Shown here one piece after another: positions 18,918 through 28,081 of a DNA stretch of 64,000 bases. The DNA lies in NCBI RefSeq assembly GCF_000299355.1, contig NC_018664.1, positions 1,658,380 to 1,722,379 of the forward strand, written 5' to 3'. Position 1 is the stretch's first letter; each line of letters begins with the position of its first letter. The DNA is from Gottschalkia acidurici 9a. Lineage in GTDB: Bacteria; Bacillota; Clostridia; Tissierellales; Gottschalkiaceae. The notes beneath the pieces are model-generated. The model made no database searches. It saw only the letters and a list, made by a program, of their open reading frames with translations, and was not told the DNA's origin. Both the position numbers and the translations under genes were made by a program.

Positions 18918-19400
18918 TTATGCAGTTTCTGTTTTATCATCAGATTTATCTGGTACGGTAATATCCTCTTCGCTTTTATCTGGTATGGTAGTATCCTCTT
19001 CACCTTTATCTTGACTAGGACTTCCACCGTAAGCTTCTATTGCTTTTTTGATTGCACTTAATCCTTCTATAACTTCTTTTTGGCTGCTTGCAAGTTGCTC
19101 TGACAATTCATACATTGTATACTCTATTCCTAATCCTAGCATTTGCATATTTGTATTTAAATTTTGCATTTGCTCTAATGCACTAAATTGTGCCATTTGT
19201 GCTATAGAGTCTTTATTATCCATTGGCTCTAATGGATTTTGATATCTAAGTTGTGCTATCATTAACTGTAAAAAAGCATCTTTTCCCAGGTAATCATTTG
19301 GCACTCTTGAAGCATTATCTTTTTCTTGTGCTTTTTTCTCTTGATCCGCTATATTATAATCTAGTGGTTTATAATCGTTACTAACATTATTTACAGGCAT
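18918..19400 (-). CDS. flgD: Hook capping protein FlgD (short form)
   Basis: A 160-residue FlgD. The conserved N-terminal part has LGKDAFLQLMIAQLRYQNPLEPMDNKDSIAQMAQFSALEQMQ. It lacks the Ig-like and tudor domains of the long enterobacterial form, which is usual in Firmicutes. The C-terminus is an acidic decapeptide repeat (pattern DKxEEDxTxP, about 2.5 copies), which is not part of the usual FlgD core. It caps the growing hook. Confidence 0.93.
   Translation of the reverse strand: MPVNNVSNDYKPLDYNIADQEKKAQEKDNASRVPNDYLGKDAFLQLMIAQLRYQNPLEPMDNKDSIAQMAQFSALEQMQNLNTNMQMLGLGIEYTMYELSEQLASSQKEVIEGLSAIKKAIEAYGGSPSQDKGEEDTTIPDKSEEDITVPDKSDDKTETA
18946..19005 (-). repeat. Two tandem 30-bp copies at the 3' end of flgD
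   Basis: Two adjacent 30-bp units starting TTATCTGGTA differ at only a few bases, and a third partial copy begins at 19006. They encode the in-frame acidic decapeptide DKxEEDxTxP. The unit is a multiple of three, so copy-number change would alter protein length without breaking the frame. Confidence 0.85.
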
Positions 19401-19412
19401 ATTTCTACCCCC

Positions 19413-20867
19413 TTATATTGTAATATCTACACTTCCTTCTCCGACTGAAGCATTCTGATTTTGCAGGTTTTCTTCTATATCTTCATATAGATTCATAGAA
19501 TTTGAATTATCTATGTTAATTTTAGGTACTTTGATCTTTTTACTTTCTGCAAAAGCTTGTGAGTTTCCTTGATCATATTCTGAGTCTTGTCCTACTGAAA
19601 CATCTATACTTTCGAAATTTATACCTTGTTCTTTTAGACTATCTTTTAACTCACTTACATTTGACTCTAGCATCTGCTTCACATTTAAGTTCTCAACTAA
19701 AGCTCTGGCTGTTACTATTCCTCTTTCTAGAGTAACTTTTATAGTCAAATTTCCAAGATGCTCAGGGCTTAATTTTATTTTGATTTCATTAATTTCATTA
19801 TCATAATCTGCCTTTACTTTACTTGTTACTTGCTTTATCAAGTCAGCTTTATCTATATCTAAATACTGCTGCAGATTTAAGGTGTTTTTATCTATACTTA
19901 CATCTTGTTGATTATTTAGCTGTAAGTTATTTTGCATATTAGTTAGTTCATTTGAAACTACTTTTTCAATATTAACTTTATCTTGATTTATGCTTATATC
20001 CAAAGAATCTTCTAGAACAATGTTTTCAGACCCAACTCTAAAATCATTTTCTAATTCATTTCCTTTGTCATTTGATACTGTTATTTTTACATCAGTTTTT
20101 CTTGACTCAGCACTAGAATCATCTTTCTGAACTATTGTATTATCTTTAGTTTGATCAATAGGTTTAGACTCTTCATCAATATTTATTAGTTTTTTCAAAT
20201 TTTCAAGCATCTCTTCACTTTTTAATGAGTATTGTCCACCACTGCCTTCAGTTTCTACTAAACCTATAATTTTCTTTAAATCTAGTAAGAATTTTTCAGC
20301 ATCAATTTCTATGTTTCCTTTTTCTTGTGCGGAAATTATCATATTATTTATATCTTTTGCTATCTCTTGCATTGGTACATTATTTTCTTTTAATTCAAGA
20401 CTATTAATTATGCTTTCTAGTGCTATTTTTAGTTTCTCTAAATCTTCAACAGACATTTCTAAGTTCAAGTTCTCCATATTCTCAAGGTTCAAATCACTTA
20501 TGTCTTGAAATATAGCTAGTATATTACTTATACTTTGAACTAGTTCATCTATTACTTGTTCTTTTTTACTTTTAGCATCATCACTTTCTTTCAATGACTC
20601 CTTAGTATTTTTTCCATCTTCTTTTACATTGATTTTTCGTGTGTTAGATTGAACCTCATAATTTCTTGTTACATGATTACTATCTTTTTGAATTTTATTT
20701 TCAGCATTGTTTTTTGACTGCATGTATGCTTCTTTATTTTTCATATCTAAAACTTTATTAAAGTCATTACTAGATCCTTTAGATTCAGTCCTTACACTTT
20801 TTGATGCCTTATTTCCTATATTATTCATTCCTTGAAACATAAAGTTTTGTATCATCATCTTATTCAC
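19413..20867 (-). CDS. fliK: Hook-length control protein FliK
   Basis: A 484-residue protein. The long N-terminal part is charged and low complexity, as expected for a molecular ruler. The C-terminal domain at about 350-440 has the FliK/Flg_hook pattern (KIKLSPEHLGNLTIKVTLERGIVTARALVENLNVKQML and LKDSLKEQGINFESIDVSVG). It is secreted and triggers the FlhB switch. It lies between the motE-like gene and flgD. A second, broken FliK-like gene is at 36654-38372. Confidence 0.92.
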   Translation of the reverse strand: MNKMMIQNFMFQGMNNIGNKASKSVRTESKGSSNDFNKVLDMKNKEAYMQSKNNAENKIQKDSNHVTRNYEVQSNTRKINVKEDGKNTKESLKESDDAKSKKEQVIDELVQSISNILAIFQDISDLNLENMENLNLEMSVEDLEKLKIALESIINSLELKENNVPMQEIAKDINNMIISAQEKGNIEIDAEKFLLDLKKIIGLVETEGSGGQYSLKSEEMLENLKKLINIDEESKPIDQTKDNTIVQKDDSSAESRKTDVKITVSNDKGNELENDFRVGSENIVLEDSLDISINQDKVNIEKVVSNELTNMQNNLQLNNQQDVSIDKNTLNLQQYLDIDKADLIKQVTSKVKADYDNEINEIKIKLSPEHLGNLTIKVTLERGIVTARALVENLNVKQMLESNVSELKDSLKEQGINFESIDVSVGQDSEYDQGNSQAFAESKKIKVPKINIDNSNSMNLYEDIEENLQNQNASVGEGSVDITI

Positions 20868-20877
20868 CCCCTTTCAA

Positions 20878-22137
20878 TTATTCTATAGCTAATATTTTCG
20901 TAATTTGTGCTGTTTTTTCTGGAGTTAAATTACTAAATATTTTTGCTAATTTAGGCTTTTTAAGCCTCTTCATAATTTCAACAGCTACTTTATAATCTGA
21001 TAGCTTATATCCTGGATGCTCTTTTATAGTAAATACAGTTATCTCCTGTTTATTTTCTAGGAGTTTTTCTATAGCCCTTGCAGCTTCTGAAGGAGCCATT
21101 TTATCATAAACTACCACTAGATCATCTACTTTTTTGTTATATTCTTTAAGAAAAGTCATTATGCTACTAATCTCCACTACAGACGATTCTTGTACTCCAA
21201 CCAATTCTTCCTCCTCTTTTATAGTAGAGAAAAGCTCCTCTATAAACTCTGGATCTTTAGAATTTACCAATACTTCAGCTGATTTTTGTGGACTTAAGTT
21301 CATATATATTCTTGATAATGCCTTTATAGAATATTTGTCTGTATTTCCTATTTCTTTTATAGAATCCTTAGGATCTTTTACAGAATATACTTGTGCTAAT
21401 TTTTGTCCCATAAAATTCAGTTCTTCTTCTTCAGCTCTTTTTTCATTTAGTAGGTTCTGTAGCTGATTTTTTCTACTCATATTTTCACTCGATAACTTGA
21501 ATAGAATATTGCTTCTCGAGCCTCCATCAAGGTAGTAAAGTATATTCACCGCCGCAGAATCATTCATATAAGATAATGCTTCAATAAATTCTTCTTCTGT
21601 TACTATATCTCCACGATTTATTTCTTCTACAGCTACTCTAGTTTTCATACCCTCTAACTTAGATGTTAACTCTCTAATTTGCAAAGTTTTATCACTTTCT
21701 ACTTCTTCATATAGATTAGATAACAGATCTTTTCTAAGCTCTAAATTTCTTACTTCTTTTAATATTTCTTCCGTTTTTTTAGATGATAGTTTATTCATAC
21801 GCTTAACTAATGTATTATATAATTTTTCATCTTCTTTTTTTACAATATATAGTTTATCTGCAGCACTTTTTTTATCTAATTCTTCTATGTAGTATTTTGC
21901 GATAGAGAGTTCTCTATCTACTAGCTCCGCTTTAGTTGGATAACTTCCTATTACACTTTTAACTACTGGTATCTTCCGTAGTATCTTATTAGCACTTTCT
22001 TTAAAGCTATCACTAACTAAGTATAAAAGCGTCATTATGGATAGTGGAATCACCACGAAAATAATTAATAGCGTCTTCTTTGCAGACCCTTTTTTCCTTA
22101 CCTCTTCTTTTTCATTTATTTCATCGTTAATAGGCAT
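20878..22137 (-). CDS. MotE/YlxF-like membrane protein with MgtE-N type domain
   Basis: A 419-residue protein in the ylxF/motE position between fliJ and fliK. A basic cytoplasmic N-terminus precedes one membrane helix at about 22-44. Helical coiled-coil-rich sequence follows. The C-terminal region repeats short helical motifs (ARIYMNLSPQKSAEVLVN-like and YDKMAPSEAARAIEKLL, FSNLTPEKTAQITKIL) similar to the MgtE N-terminal/FliG-like superhelix. It is larger than typical YlxF (~200 residues). It is probably a periplasmic chaperone or scaffold for the motor; that is inference from context. Confidence 0.75.
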   Translation of the reverse strand: MPINDEINEKEEVRKKGSAKKTLLIIFVVIPLSIMTLLYLVSDSFKESANKILRKIPVVKSVIGSYPTKAELVDRELSIAKYYIEELDKKSAADKLYIVKKEDEKLYNTLVKRMNKLSSKKTEEILKEVRNLELRKDLLSNLYEEVESDKTLQIRELTSKLEGMKTRVAVEEINRGDIVTEEEFIEALSYMNDSAAVNILYYLDGGSRSNILFKLSSENMSRKNQLQNLLNEKRAEEEELNFMGQKLAQVYSVKDPKDSIKEIGNTDKYSIKALSRIYMNLSPQKSAEVLVNSKDPEFIEELFSTIKEEEELVGVQESSVVEISSIMTFLKEYNKKVDDLVVVYDKMAPSEAARAIEKLLENKQEITVFTIKEHPGYKLSDYKVAVEIMKRLKKPKLAKIFSNLTPEKTAQITKILAIE

Positions 22138-22138
22138 T

Positions 22139-22258
22139 TTAATCCCCCGTTATATTAGTAGAACTACTGTAACTTACAAATTGATCATTAATTTTTTCTT
22201 CCTCTTTTTTTTGTTCATAAATATACTCATGATAATCTCTTACTTTTAATTTCTCCAT
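22139..22258 (-). pseudogene. fliJ: Detached C-terminal part of FliJ (39 codons, shifted frame)
   Basis: A short open frame starts at an ATG that overlaps the stop codon of the upstream fliJ frame and ends two bases before the motE-like ATG. Its product starts MEKLKVRDYHEYIYEQKKEE and continues with EEKINDQ. It resembles the C-terminal helix of FliJ, and adding its 39 residues to the upstream 110 gives the usual FliJ length of about 147-150. One additional A in the A8 run at 22261-22268 would fuse the two. It could be translated separately by coupling, but more likely it is the lost end of FliJ. Confidence 0.75.
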
Positions 22259-22590
22259 TATTTTTTTTCTTTAGTTGATTCTATTAACTCATATCTTGTT
22301 TTCTCTACTACATGCTCTGCTTCTTCTATTTTTTTATTTTGTACTTTTATTTTTTCTGCAATATCTGTTAGGCAAGAATTATATATTTTTAAACTTTCTA
22401 TAGTAGTTGTTTTCTCTACTATATTTTCTTTTTCTTTATTTAAAAAGTTTTTCATCTCTTCTATATTCTCTAATTTCTCTAGCTCTTGTTCTAACATCCT
22501 TTTAGCAGTGCCGTATTTACCCTTGTTTACATTTTCTACAGTTTCTCTATGATCTAATATCTTTTGTAATCTAAAATTAAATTTTGACAT
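22258..22590 (-). CDS. fliJ: Flagellar export chaperone FliJ, N-terminal 110 residues (frame interrupted)
   Basis: Coiled-coil protein immediately after fliI, starting MSKFNFRLQKILDHRETVE, the standard FliJ opening. FliJ is the stalk-like partner of the FliI ATPase. The frame ends after STKEKK because an A8 run leads straight into TAA. This removes about 40 C-terminal residues that are still encoded in the next frame. As written the protein would lack its C-terminal helix; see the adjoining entry. Confidence 0.88.
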   Translation of the reverse strand: MSKFNFRLQKILDHRETVENVNKGKYGTAKRMLEQELEKLENIEEMKNFLNKEKENIVEKTTTIESLKIYNSCLTDIAEKIKVQNKKIEEAEHVVEKTRYELIESTKEKK

Positions 22591-22594
22591 AACA

Positions 22595-23926
22595 CTACTC
22601 CTGTTCTACAAGAGATTTTAACATACTAGTTGTTTCATCAAAGTTATATTTTTCTAGAACATTTTGCTTTAAAAAATTATTTATACTATCTATAGAGTCT
22701 ATAGATTGATCTATTTTTTTACTAGTTCCTTTTTTATATGCACCTATATTTATAAGATCCTCTGACTCTTTATATGTTGCCATTAGATCCTTCACTTTAT
22801 TGGCTGTGGATATCTGTTCTTCATCACATATATTGCTCATAACCCTACTTATACTTTGAAGTACATCTATTGCAGGATAGTGATTTTGACTTGCTAGTTT
22901 TCTACTTAAAACTATATGCCCATCTAGTATACCTCTTACAGTATCTGTTATAGGCTCATTCATATCATCTCCATCTACAAGTACCGTATAAAGACCTGTT
23001 ATCGTTCCCTTTGATGAAGCGCCTGATCTTTCTAAAAGCTTCGGGAATACTGCAAACACAGAAGGCGTATATCCTCTAGTTACAGGTGGTTCTCCTATAG
23101 CCAATCCTATTTCTCTTTGAGCCATTGCAAACCTGGTTAATGAATCCATTAGCATAATTACATTTTTTCCTTTATCTCTAAAGTATTCTGCTATAGCAGT
23201 AGTTAACATAGCAGCTTTCATTCTAACTAATGCTGGCTGATCTGATGTAGCTATAACTAGTACAGACTTTTTCAATCCTTCTTCTTTCAAGTCATTTTCT
23301 ATAAACTCTCTAACTTCTCTTCCCCTCTCACCTATAAGTCCTATAACATTTATATCCGCTTCTGCATTTCTTGCTATCATTCCCATAAGTGTACTTTTTC
23401 CGACACCACTACCTGCAAATATACCTATCCTTTGTCCTTTTCCACAAGTTAGAAGGCCATCTATTGCTTTTACCCCTAAAGGAAGTACTTCTCTTATTGT
23501 CTTACGCTCTAACGGATTTGGTGGAGAATTAGATACAGAGTAATGTTTTTCTGTTTTTATTGATCCTTTTCCATCCATAGGATTTCCTAATCCGTCTATA
23601 ACTCTACCTATTAGCTGATCCCCAACATTTACTCTCAAAGAATGTCCGCTAGCTACTACGGTACTCCCAGGTCTTATTCCTTCCATTTCTCCAAATGGCA
23701 TTAAAAGTATTTTATCTTCTTTAAACCCAACCACCTCTGCTAATATAGGTTCTTGTTCATTAAATGGATATATATAACAAAGTTCACCTATGCTTGAAAG
23801 TGGACCCTCAGATTCAATAGTTAATCCAGTGACTTTAGTAATTTTTCCACTGTATTTAATGAATTCACTATCTTTAACTAGTTCTATATACTTTTTCATA
23901 TTTATATTTACCATATTATCACTCAC
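22595..23926 (-). CDS. fliI: Flagellar export ATPase FliI
   Basis: A 443-residue F1-beta-like ATPase. The Walker A is FAGSGVGKSTLMG at about 168-180. Walker B is VIMLMDSLTRFAMAQREIGL. Conserved ATPase segments follow, such as GSITGLYTV-type (here GTITGLYTVLVDGDDMNEPI). It energises export of flagellar subunits. A GTG at 23926 overlaps the fliH stop; an ATG at 23914 is the alternative start. Confidence 0.95.
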   Translation of the reverse strand: MSDNMVNINMKKYIELVKDSEFIKYSGKITKVTGLTIESEGPLSSIGELCYIYPFNEQEPILAEVVGFKEDKILLMPFGEMEGIRPGSTVVASGHSLRVNVGDQLIGRVIDGLGNPMDGKGSIKTEKHYSVSNSPPNPLERKTIREVLPLGVKAIDGLLTCGKGQRIGIFAGSGVGKSTLMGMIARNAEADINVIGLIGERGREVREFIENDLKEEGLKKSVLVIATSDQPALVRMKAAMLTTAIAEYFRDKGKNVIMLMDSLTRFAMAQREIGLAIGEPPVTRGYTPSVFAVFPKLLERSGASSKGTITGLYTVLVDGDDMNEPITDTVRGILDGHIVLSRKLASQNHYPAIDVLQSISRVMSNICDEEQISTANKVKDLMATYKESEDLINIGAYKKGTSKKIDQSIDSIDSINNFLKQNVLEKYNFDETTSMLKSLVEQE

Positions 23927-24716
23927 TATCTAGCAGTTCTTCTATCATTTCCTTCATTTTATCTATTTGAGTACTTATACTTACCTCTACACTTCCTTTG
24001 GAAGATTCCACCACACATTCTCCCTTTTGTAAATTAGAATCCACTTTTACATCTAGGCTTTCTATTAAACTTGCTTTTGAAAGTATATTCTCTTTAGACC
24101 CTTGCACCTTTTCAAAGTCTTCTTTAGAGACTCTTACTGTAACACTATCCTTATTGTCCAAGCTTGCTATACCTTTCAAAACTAAATTTACTATAGTTTC
24201 TTCATTTTCGATTAAATTTTGATTTAATATTTTCTCACAAGTATGAAGAACTAAATTTATTACATCTTTCTCAATAGACTCTAATGTTCTCTCACGTTCC
24301 TGTAGATATTCCCTTTTTATCTTATTAGCCTCTTCTATTAACTTTTCAGATTCACTTCTTCCCTGACTAAATCCCTCTTCATATCCTTTAGAGCTTCCTT
24401 CATGGAAACCTGCGTCATACCCTCCCTTATATCCTTCATCATGCCCTTCTTTCTTTTTTTCTTCTTTGATATTCTCTGCTTCTTTCTTTGCTAACTCTAT
24501 TATTGAAACTTTACTCTCACTAGCTTCATGTATCGCTTTACTTAATATATCATCCGCTTGTTGCTTTGCTGTATTTATTATTTTCTCATACTCGTGCTTA
24601 GTCTTATTTAAAAATTCTTTTTTTTGCTCTATTGACTGCTTTTGTTTGCACAACTTATCTTCTACTATATTATTTACTGTTAATTTAACTTGAGAGGATT
24701 TTATGACACTAGACAA
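23919..24716 (-). CDS. fliH: Flagellar export regulator FliH
   Basis: A 265-residue coiled-coil protein. The middle has the glycine-repeat pattern of FliH (EGHDEGYKGGYDAGFHEG and GSSKGYEEGFSQGR, GxxxG spacing). The C-terminal half is a V-ATPase E-subunit-like globular domain. It binds FliI and recruits it to FliN. Its start overlaps the end of fliG and its end overlaps fliI, so these genes are coupled. Confidence 0.93.
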   Translation of the reverse strand: MSSVIKSSQVKLTVNNIVEDKLCKQKQSIEQKKEFLNKTKHEYEKIINTAKQQADDILSKAIHEASESKVSIIELAKKEAENIKEEKKKEGHDEGYKGGYDAGFHEGSSKGYEEGFSQGRSESEKLIEEANKIKREYLQERERTLESIEKDVINLVLHTCEKILNQNLIENEETIVNLVLKGIASLDNKDSVTVRVSKEDFEKVQGSKENILSKASLIESLDVKVDSNLQKGECVVESSKGSVEVSISTQIDKMKEMIEELLDSE

Positions 24717-25725
24717 TCATCTCATCTCCTCCCCTTGGAGTTATAATTTCTCCTGACTCTTCTAATTTTCTAATTGTATTAACTATATTTTGCTGAGCTT
24801 CTTCTATGTCTTTAAGTCTAACTGGCCCCATAAACTCCATATCTTCCTTTATCATCTCTACTAAACGCTTAGACATATTTCCAAAGATAACTCCCTTAAC
24901 GTCTTCACTGGCACTTTTAAGAGCAATGGCCCATTGACTATTATCAATTTCCCTAATAAATCTTTGTATAGATCTAGGATCCAGATTGACAATATCTTCA
25001 AATACAAACATTCTCTTTCTAATTTCTTCACTAAGCTCTGTATCCTGTATTTCAAGTTCTTCCATTATATGCTTCTCAGTTCCTCTATCAACAGCATTTA
25101 ATATGTCCACTATTGCATCTACTCCACCAACTTTAGTATAGTCCTGAGACACCATTGTTGAGAATTTAGCTTCTATAACTCTTTCCACCTCTTTTATTAC
25201 ATCTGGTGATGTTCTATCCATAGTTGCTATTCTTCTTGTAACTTCCGCCTGCTTGTCCATAGGAAGCTTTGCCAATACTTGTCCCGATTGGGCCGGACTT
25301 AAGTATGAAAGTATAAGAGCTATAGTTTGTGGATGCTCATTTTGCATATAATTTAAGAGTTGATTAGGATCAACTTTTCTAGCAAACTCAAATGGTCTTA
25401 CCTGTAATGATGCTGTAAGCTTGCTTATTATATCCACCGCTTTATCTGAACCTAATGCTTTCTCAAGTATATCTTTTGCGTAGTTTATTCCACCTTCAGA
25501 TATGTACTCCTGTGCTAAGCAAATTTCATAAAACTCTTCCAAGATACTTTCCTTTTCTTCCGGAGAAACCATTCTCATATTTGCTATTTCAAGTGTTAAT
25601 TCCTCTATTTCTTCATCACTTAAATGTTTAAATATTTCGGCAGACTTTTGAGATCCTAGCGTAATTAATAGTATTGCTACCTTCTCTTTTCCCGTTAATT
25701 TTGATTCTTTATCCCGTTTAGACAT
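24709..25725 (-). CDS. fliG: Flagellar switch protein FliG
   Basis: A 338-residue FliG with N, middle and C domains. The N domain starts LTGKEKVAILLITLGSQKSAEIFKHL. The middle domain carries the EHPQTIALILSYL motif. The charged torque helix of the C domain (VNLDPRSIQRFIREIDNSQWAIALKSAS) is intact. It links the MS-ring to the C-ring and contacts MotA. Confidence 0.97.
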   Translation of the reverse strand: MSKRDKESKLTGKEKVAILLITLGSQKSAEIFKHLSDEEIEELTLEIANMRMVSPEEKESILEEFYEICLAQEYISEGGINYAKDILEKALGSDKAVDIISKLTASLQVRPFEFARKVDPNQLLNYMQNEHPQTIALILSYLSPAQSGQVLAKLPMDKQAEVTRRIATMDRTSPDVIKEVERVIEAKFSTMVSQDYTKVGGVDAIVDILNAVDRGTEKHIMEELEIQDTELSEEIRKRMFVFEDIVNLDPRSIQRFIREIDNSQWAIALKSASEDVKGVIFGNMSKRLVEMIKEDMEFMGPVRLKDIEEAQQNIVNTIRKLEESGEIITPRGGDEMIV

Positions 25726-25736
25726 GGTTTCACCTC

Positions 25737-27290
25737 CTATTCTTCATTCATCCAAGTTCTTAGTAACTGAACCACAATTTCTGGTTTTTTCTCAACAAAC
25801 TTTGATATTTGATCTTTCATAACGGACTTCTCTTGTTCAAAGTCTAAGTCTTCTAGATCACTAGCTGCATTTTCTATCATTTCATCTAGTTGTGATAGTG
25901 TTGACTCATCATCTAATGCTTCTTCAGATGCTAATTTATTTCTTCTATATACTACTGTTCCACCAACAACTCCTGCTGCTAATGCCGCACCGATTAACAT
26001 CCAAGTCCACATTGGTGTTGTACTCTCTTCAACTGCTTCATCAGCTTCGACTTCTCCTTTGTTAAATGCCATTGTACTTATCTCTACTTTAACCGTATCA
26101 GTTCCTGTTGCAGAAGATATTAAGCTCGTTATTTCTTTTTTTCTTTCTTCTGTTAGACTTCCTCCAATAGCATTCTCATCGATTATTACTGCTACTGTAA
26201 TTGCATCAGTCTGCCCTATTCCCTTTTTTATTTGCTTATTTGTTTCATTTATTTCATAGTTCACTGTTCTACCATTTTTTTCACTATTATTGCTACTTTG
26301 TTGATCCACCTGTGCGTAATCAACTATTTCATCTTCAGTATTAGGTTCAGTTCCAGGTACTTGTCCACTCGATGAGTTTTCATTCTTTTCTGACATTTCT
26401 TCCAAACTTCTTACTATTCCTTCTTCCGACCCTTCTACTGGAGGTGCATATTCTTTTACATTTGTGATTTCTGAGTCAAAGTTTAACTTTATACTTGTTC
26501 TTACTTCAACATTCCCCTTTCCAAGAGGAGTCTCTAAAAATTCTTTTATACTTTTATTAAGTGCGTCTTCCTTCATCTTTTGTAGTCCCAGTTGATCATT
26601 TGCTTCATAAAGATTTTGATCTTCACTCTTAGTAAGTAGTTTTCCGTTATTGTCTACTACAGACACATCTTCTGGTGTCATTTCTCCACCTATAGCATGG
26701 GCGACTAAATACTGTATACCTTCAACTTTATTTTTATTTATAGATCCATTTTTTAAAGTTAAAAGTACTGAAGCTGTAGGGCTTTTCTTTTCTTGTAAAA
26801 CATATCCTGTATCTTCTGGAATATTAAGATATACTTTAGCACTTTCTACTCCGTCTATTTTCGCTAAGTCTGTTGATAACGTTTCTTCCAACGCAAATTT
26901 CATTTTTTGTTTCTTGTCATATTCTGTGGTTGTCCAGTCTATGTCTGCAAATGCATCTGTAAAAGTATATCCTTCTTTTGGCATTCCTTCCATAGCTAAC
27001 TCCATTTTAGCTTTTGACTTCATTTCTTCTGGTACTAATATGGTTCCTTCATTCTTTCCTTCTTTCCATGGAATTCCCTTTTCATCTAATTTTTTAGTAA
27101 CTTCACCAGCATCTTTTGGAGCTAAGTCATCAAATATAGGCTCATACTTTGTTCTAGTCGTATAAAGAATAATTCCAGCTACTATTATAATTACTAGTAC
27201 GCCTATTCCAAGTTTTATTTTCTTATTTTTATCAAGACCTTGCCAAAAGTCGTTCAGCTGATTCCTAACTCGTCCAATTATCTCCCCCAC
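25737..27290 (-). CDS. fliF: Flagellar MS-ring protein FliF
   Basis: A 517-residue FliF. The first membrane helix is at about 26-44 and the second at about 432-452. Between them lie the ring-building domains (GIPWKEGKNEGTILVPEEMKSKAKMELAMEGMPKEG is typical). The acidic C-terminal tail that binds FliG is present. Start and 11-bp gap to fliG are normal. Confidence 0.96.
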   Translation of the reverse strand: MGEIIGRVRNQLNDFWQGLDKNKKIKLGIGVLVIIIVAGIILYTTRTKYEPIFDDLAPKDAGEVTKKLDEKGIPWKEGKNEGTILVPEEMKSKAKMELAMEGMPKEGYTFTDAFADIDWTTTEYDKKQKMKFALEETLSTDLAKIDGVESAKVYLNIPEDTGYVLQEKKSPTASVLLTLKNGSINKNKVEGIQYLVAHAIGGEMTPEDVSVVDNNGKLLTKSEDQNLYEANDQLGLQKMKEDALNKSIKEFLETPLGKGNVEVRTSIKLNFDSEITNVKEYAPPVEGSEEGIVRSLEEMSEKNENSSSGQVPGTEPNTEDEIVDYAQVDQQSSNNSEKNGRTVNYEINETNKQIKKGIGQTDAITVAVIIDENAIGGSLTEERKKEITSLISSATGTDTVKVEISTMAFNKGEVEADEAVEESTTPMWTWMLIGAALAAGVVGGTVVYRRNKLASEEALDDESTLSQLDEMIENAASDLEDLDFEQEKSVMKDQISKFVEKKPEIVVQLLRTWMNEE

Positions 27291-27322
27291 TGAATCACCT
27301 CATCTTCTATCACGTCTATATT

Positions 27323-27628
27323 TTATACTTGCATTCTCATTATTTCTTTATATGCTTCTACGACTTTATTTCTAACCGCCATTGTAAGATCTAAAGATAT
27401 TTTTGCTTTAGCTGATGCTATAGTTACATCATGTATGTTTTCTACCTGACCTGTTGCTAATAAATTGCTCTGTCTTTCAGCTTCTAACTGTAAGTTATTT
27501 GTTTTTTGCAGTGAATCTCTTAAGTAGTTTTCAAATAAGTATGTATTTTCCTTTTTTTCTTCTGTCGATTTTTGACTTTCAAGATTATTAAGTATATTAT
27601 CTATGCTTCCTATGTTATTTATATTCAT
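27323..27628 (-). CDS. fliE: Hook-basal body protein FliE
   Basis: A 101-residue protein ending in the FliE pattern NIHDVTIASAKAKISLDLTMAVRNKVVEAYKEIMRMQV. It joins the MS-ring to the rod. Placed between flgC and fliF, as usual. Confidence 0.94.
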   Translation of the reverse strand: MNINNIGSIDNILNNLESQKSTEEKKENTYLFENYLRDSLQKTNNLQLEAERQSNLLATGQVENIHDVTIASAKAKISLDLTMAVRNKVVEAYKEIMRMQV

Positions 27629-27639
27629 ATTTCACCCCC

Positions 27640-28080
27640 CTAACGTCCTATTTCTAGCGCTTTCATTGCCATAGATTTCGCTGAATTTATTGCAGTCATA
27701 TTAGCCTCATATGCTCTAGAAGCTGATATCATATCTACCATTTCTGTTACTATGTCTACATTTGGCATAAGAACATATCCATCTTTGTCTGAATCAGGAT
27801 GGCCAGGATTATATACTTTCTTAAATGGACTTCTATCCTCAACTATTGCTGTTATCTTTACCCCCTTCTTATCATTCAATTTTTCATTTTCTTTATTTAG
27901 GAGTGCAGAGAAGGATTGTCCTTCAATTTCTCTAAATAGTGGCATCTGTCTCCTATAAGGCTTTCCACTACTTGTTCTTGTAGTATTTGCATTTGCAATA
28001 TTTTTAGTTATTACATCCATTCTAGTTCTTTCTGCAGTTAAAGCTGTTCCACTTATATTTAGTGAACTGAACATACCCAT
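27640..28080 (-). CDS. flgC: Flagellar rod protein FlgC
   Basis: A 146-residue rod protein with the N-terminal rod motif NISGTALTAERTRMDVITKNIANANTT and C-terminal NVDIVTEMVDMISASRAYEANMTAINS. I start it at the ATG at 28080, because a GGGAGG ribosome binding site lies eight bases before it; an upstream in-frame GTG at 28098 would place that site inside the gene. Confidence 0.94.
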   Translation of the reverse strand: MGMFSSLNISGTALTAERTRMDVITKNIANANTTRTSSGKPYRRQMPLFREIEGQSFSALLNKENEKLNDKKGVKITAIVEDRSPFKKVYNPGHPDSDKDGYVLMPNVDIVTEMVDMISASRAYEANMTAINSAKSMAMKALEIGR

Positions 28081-28081
28081 A

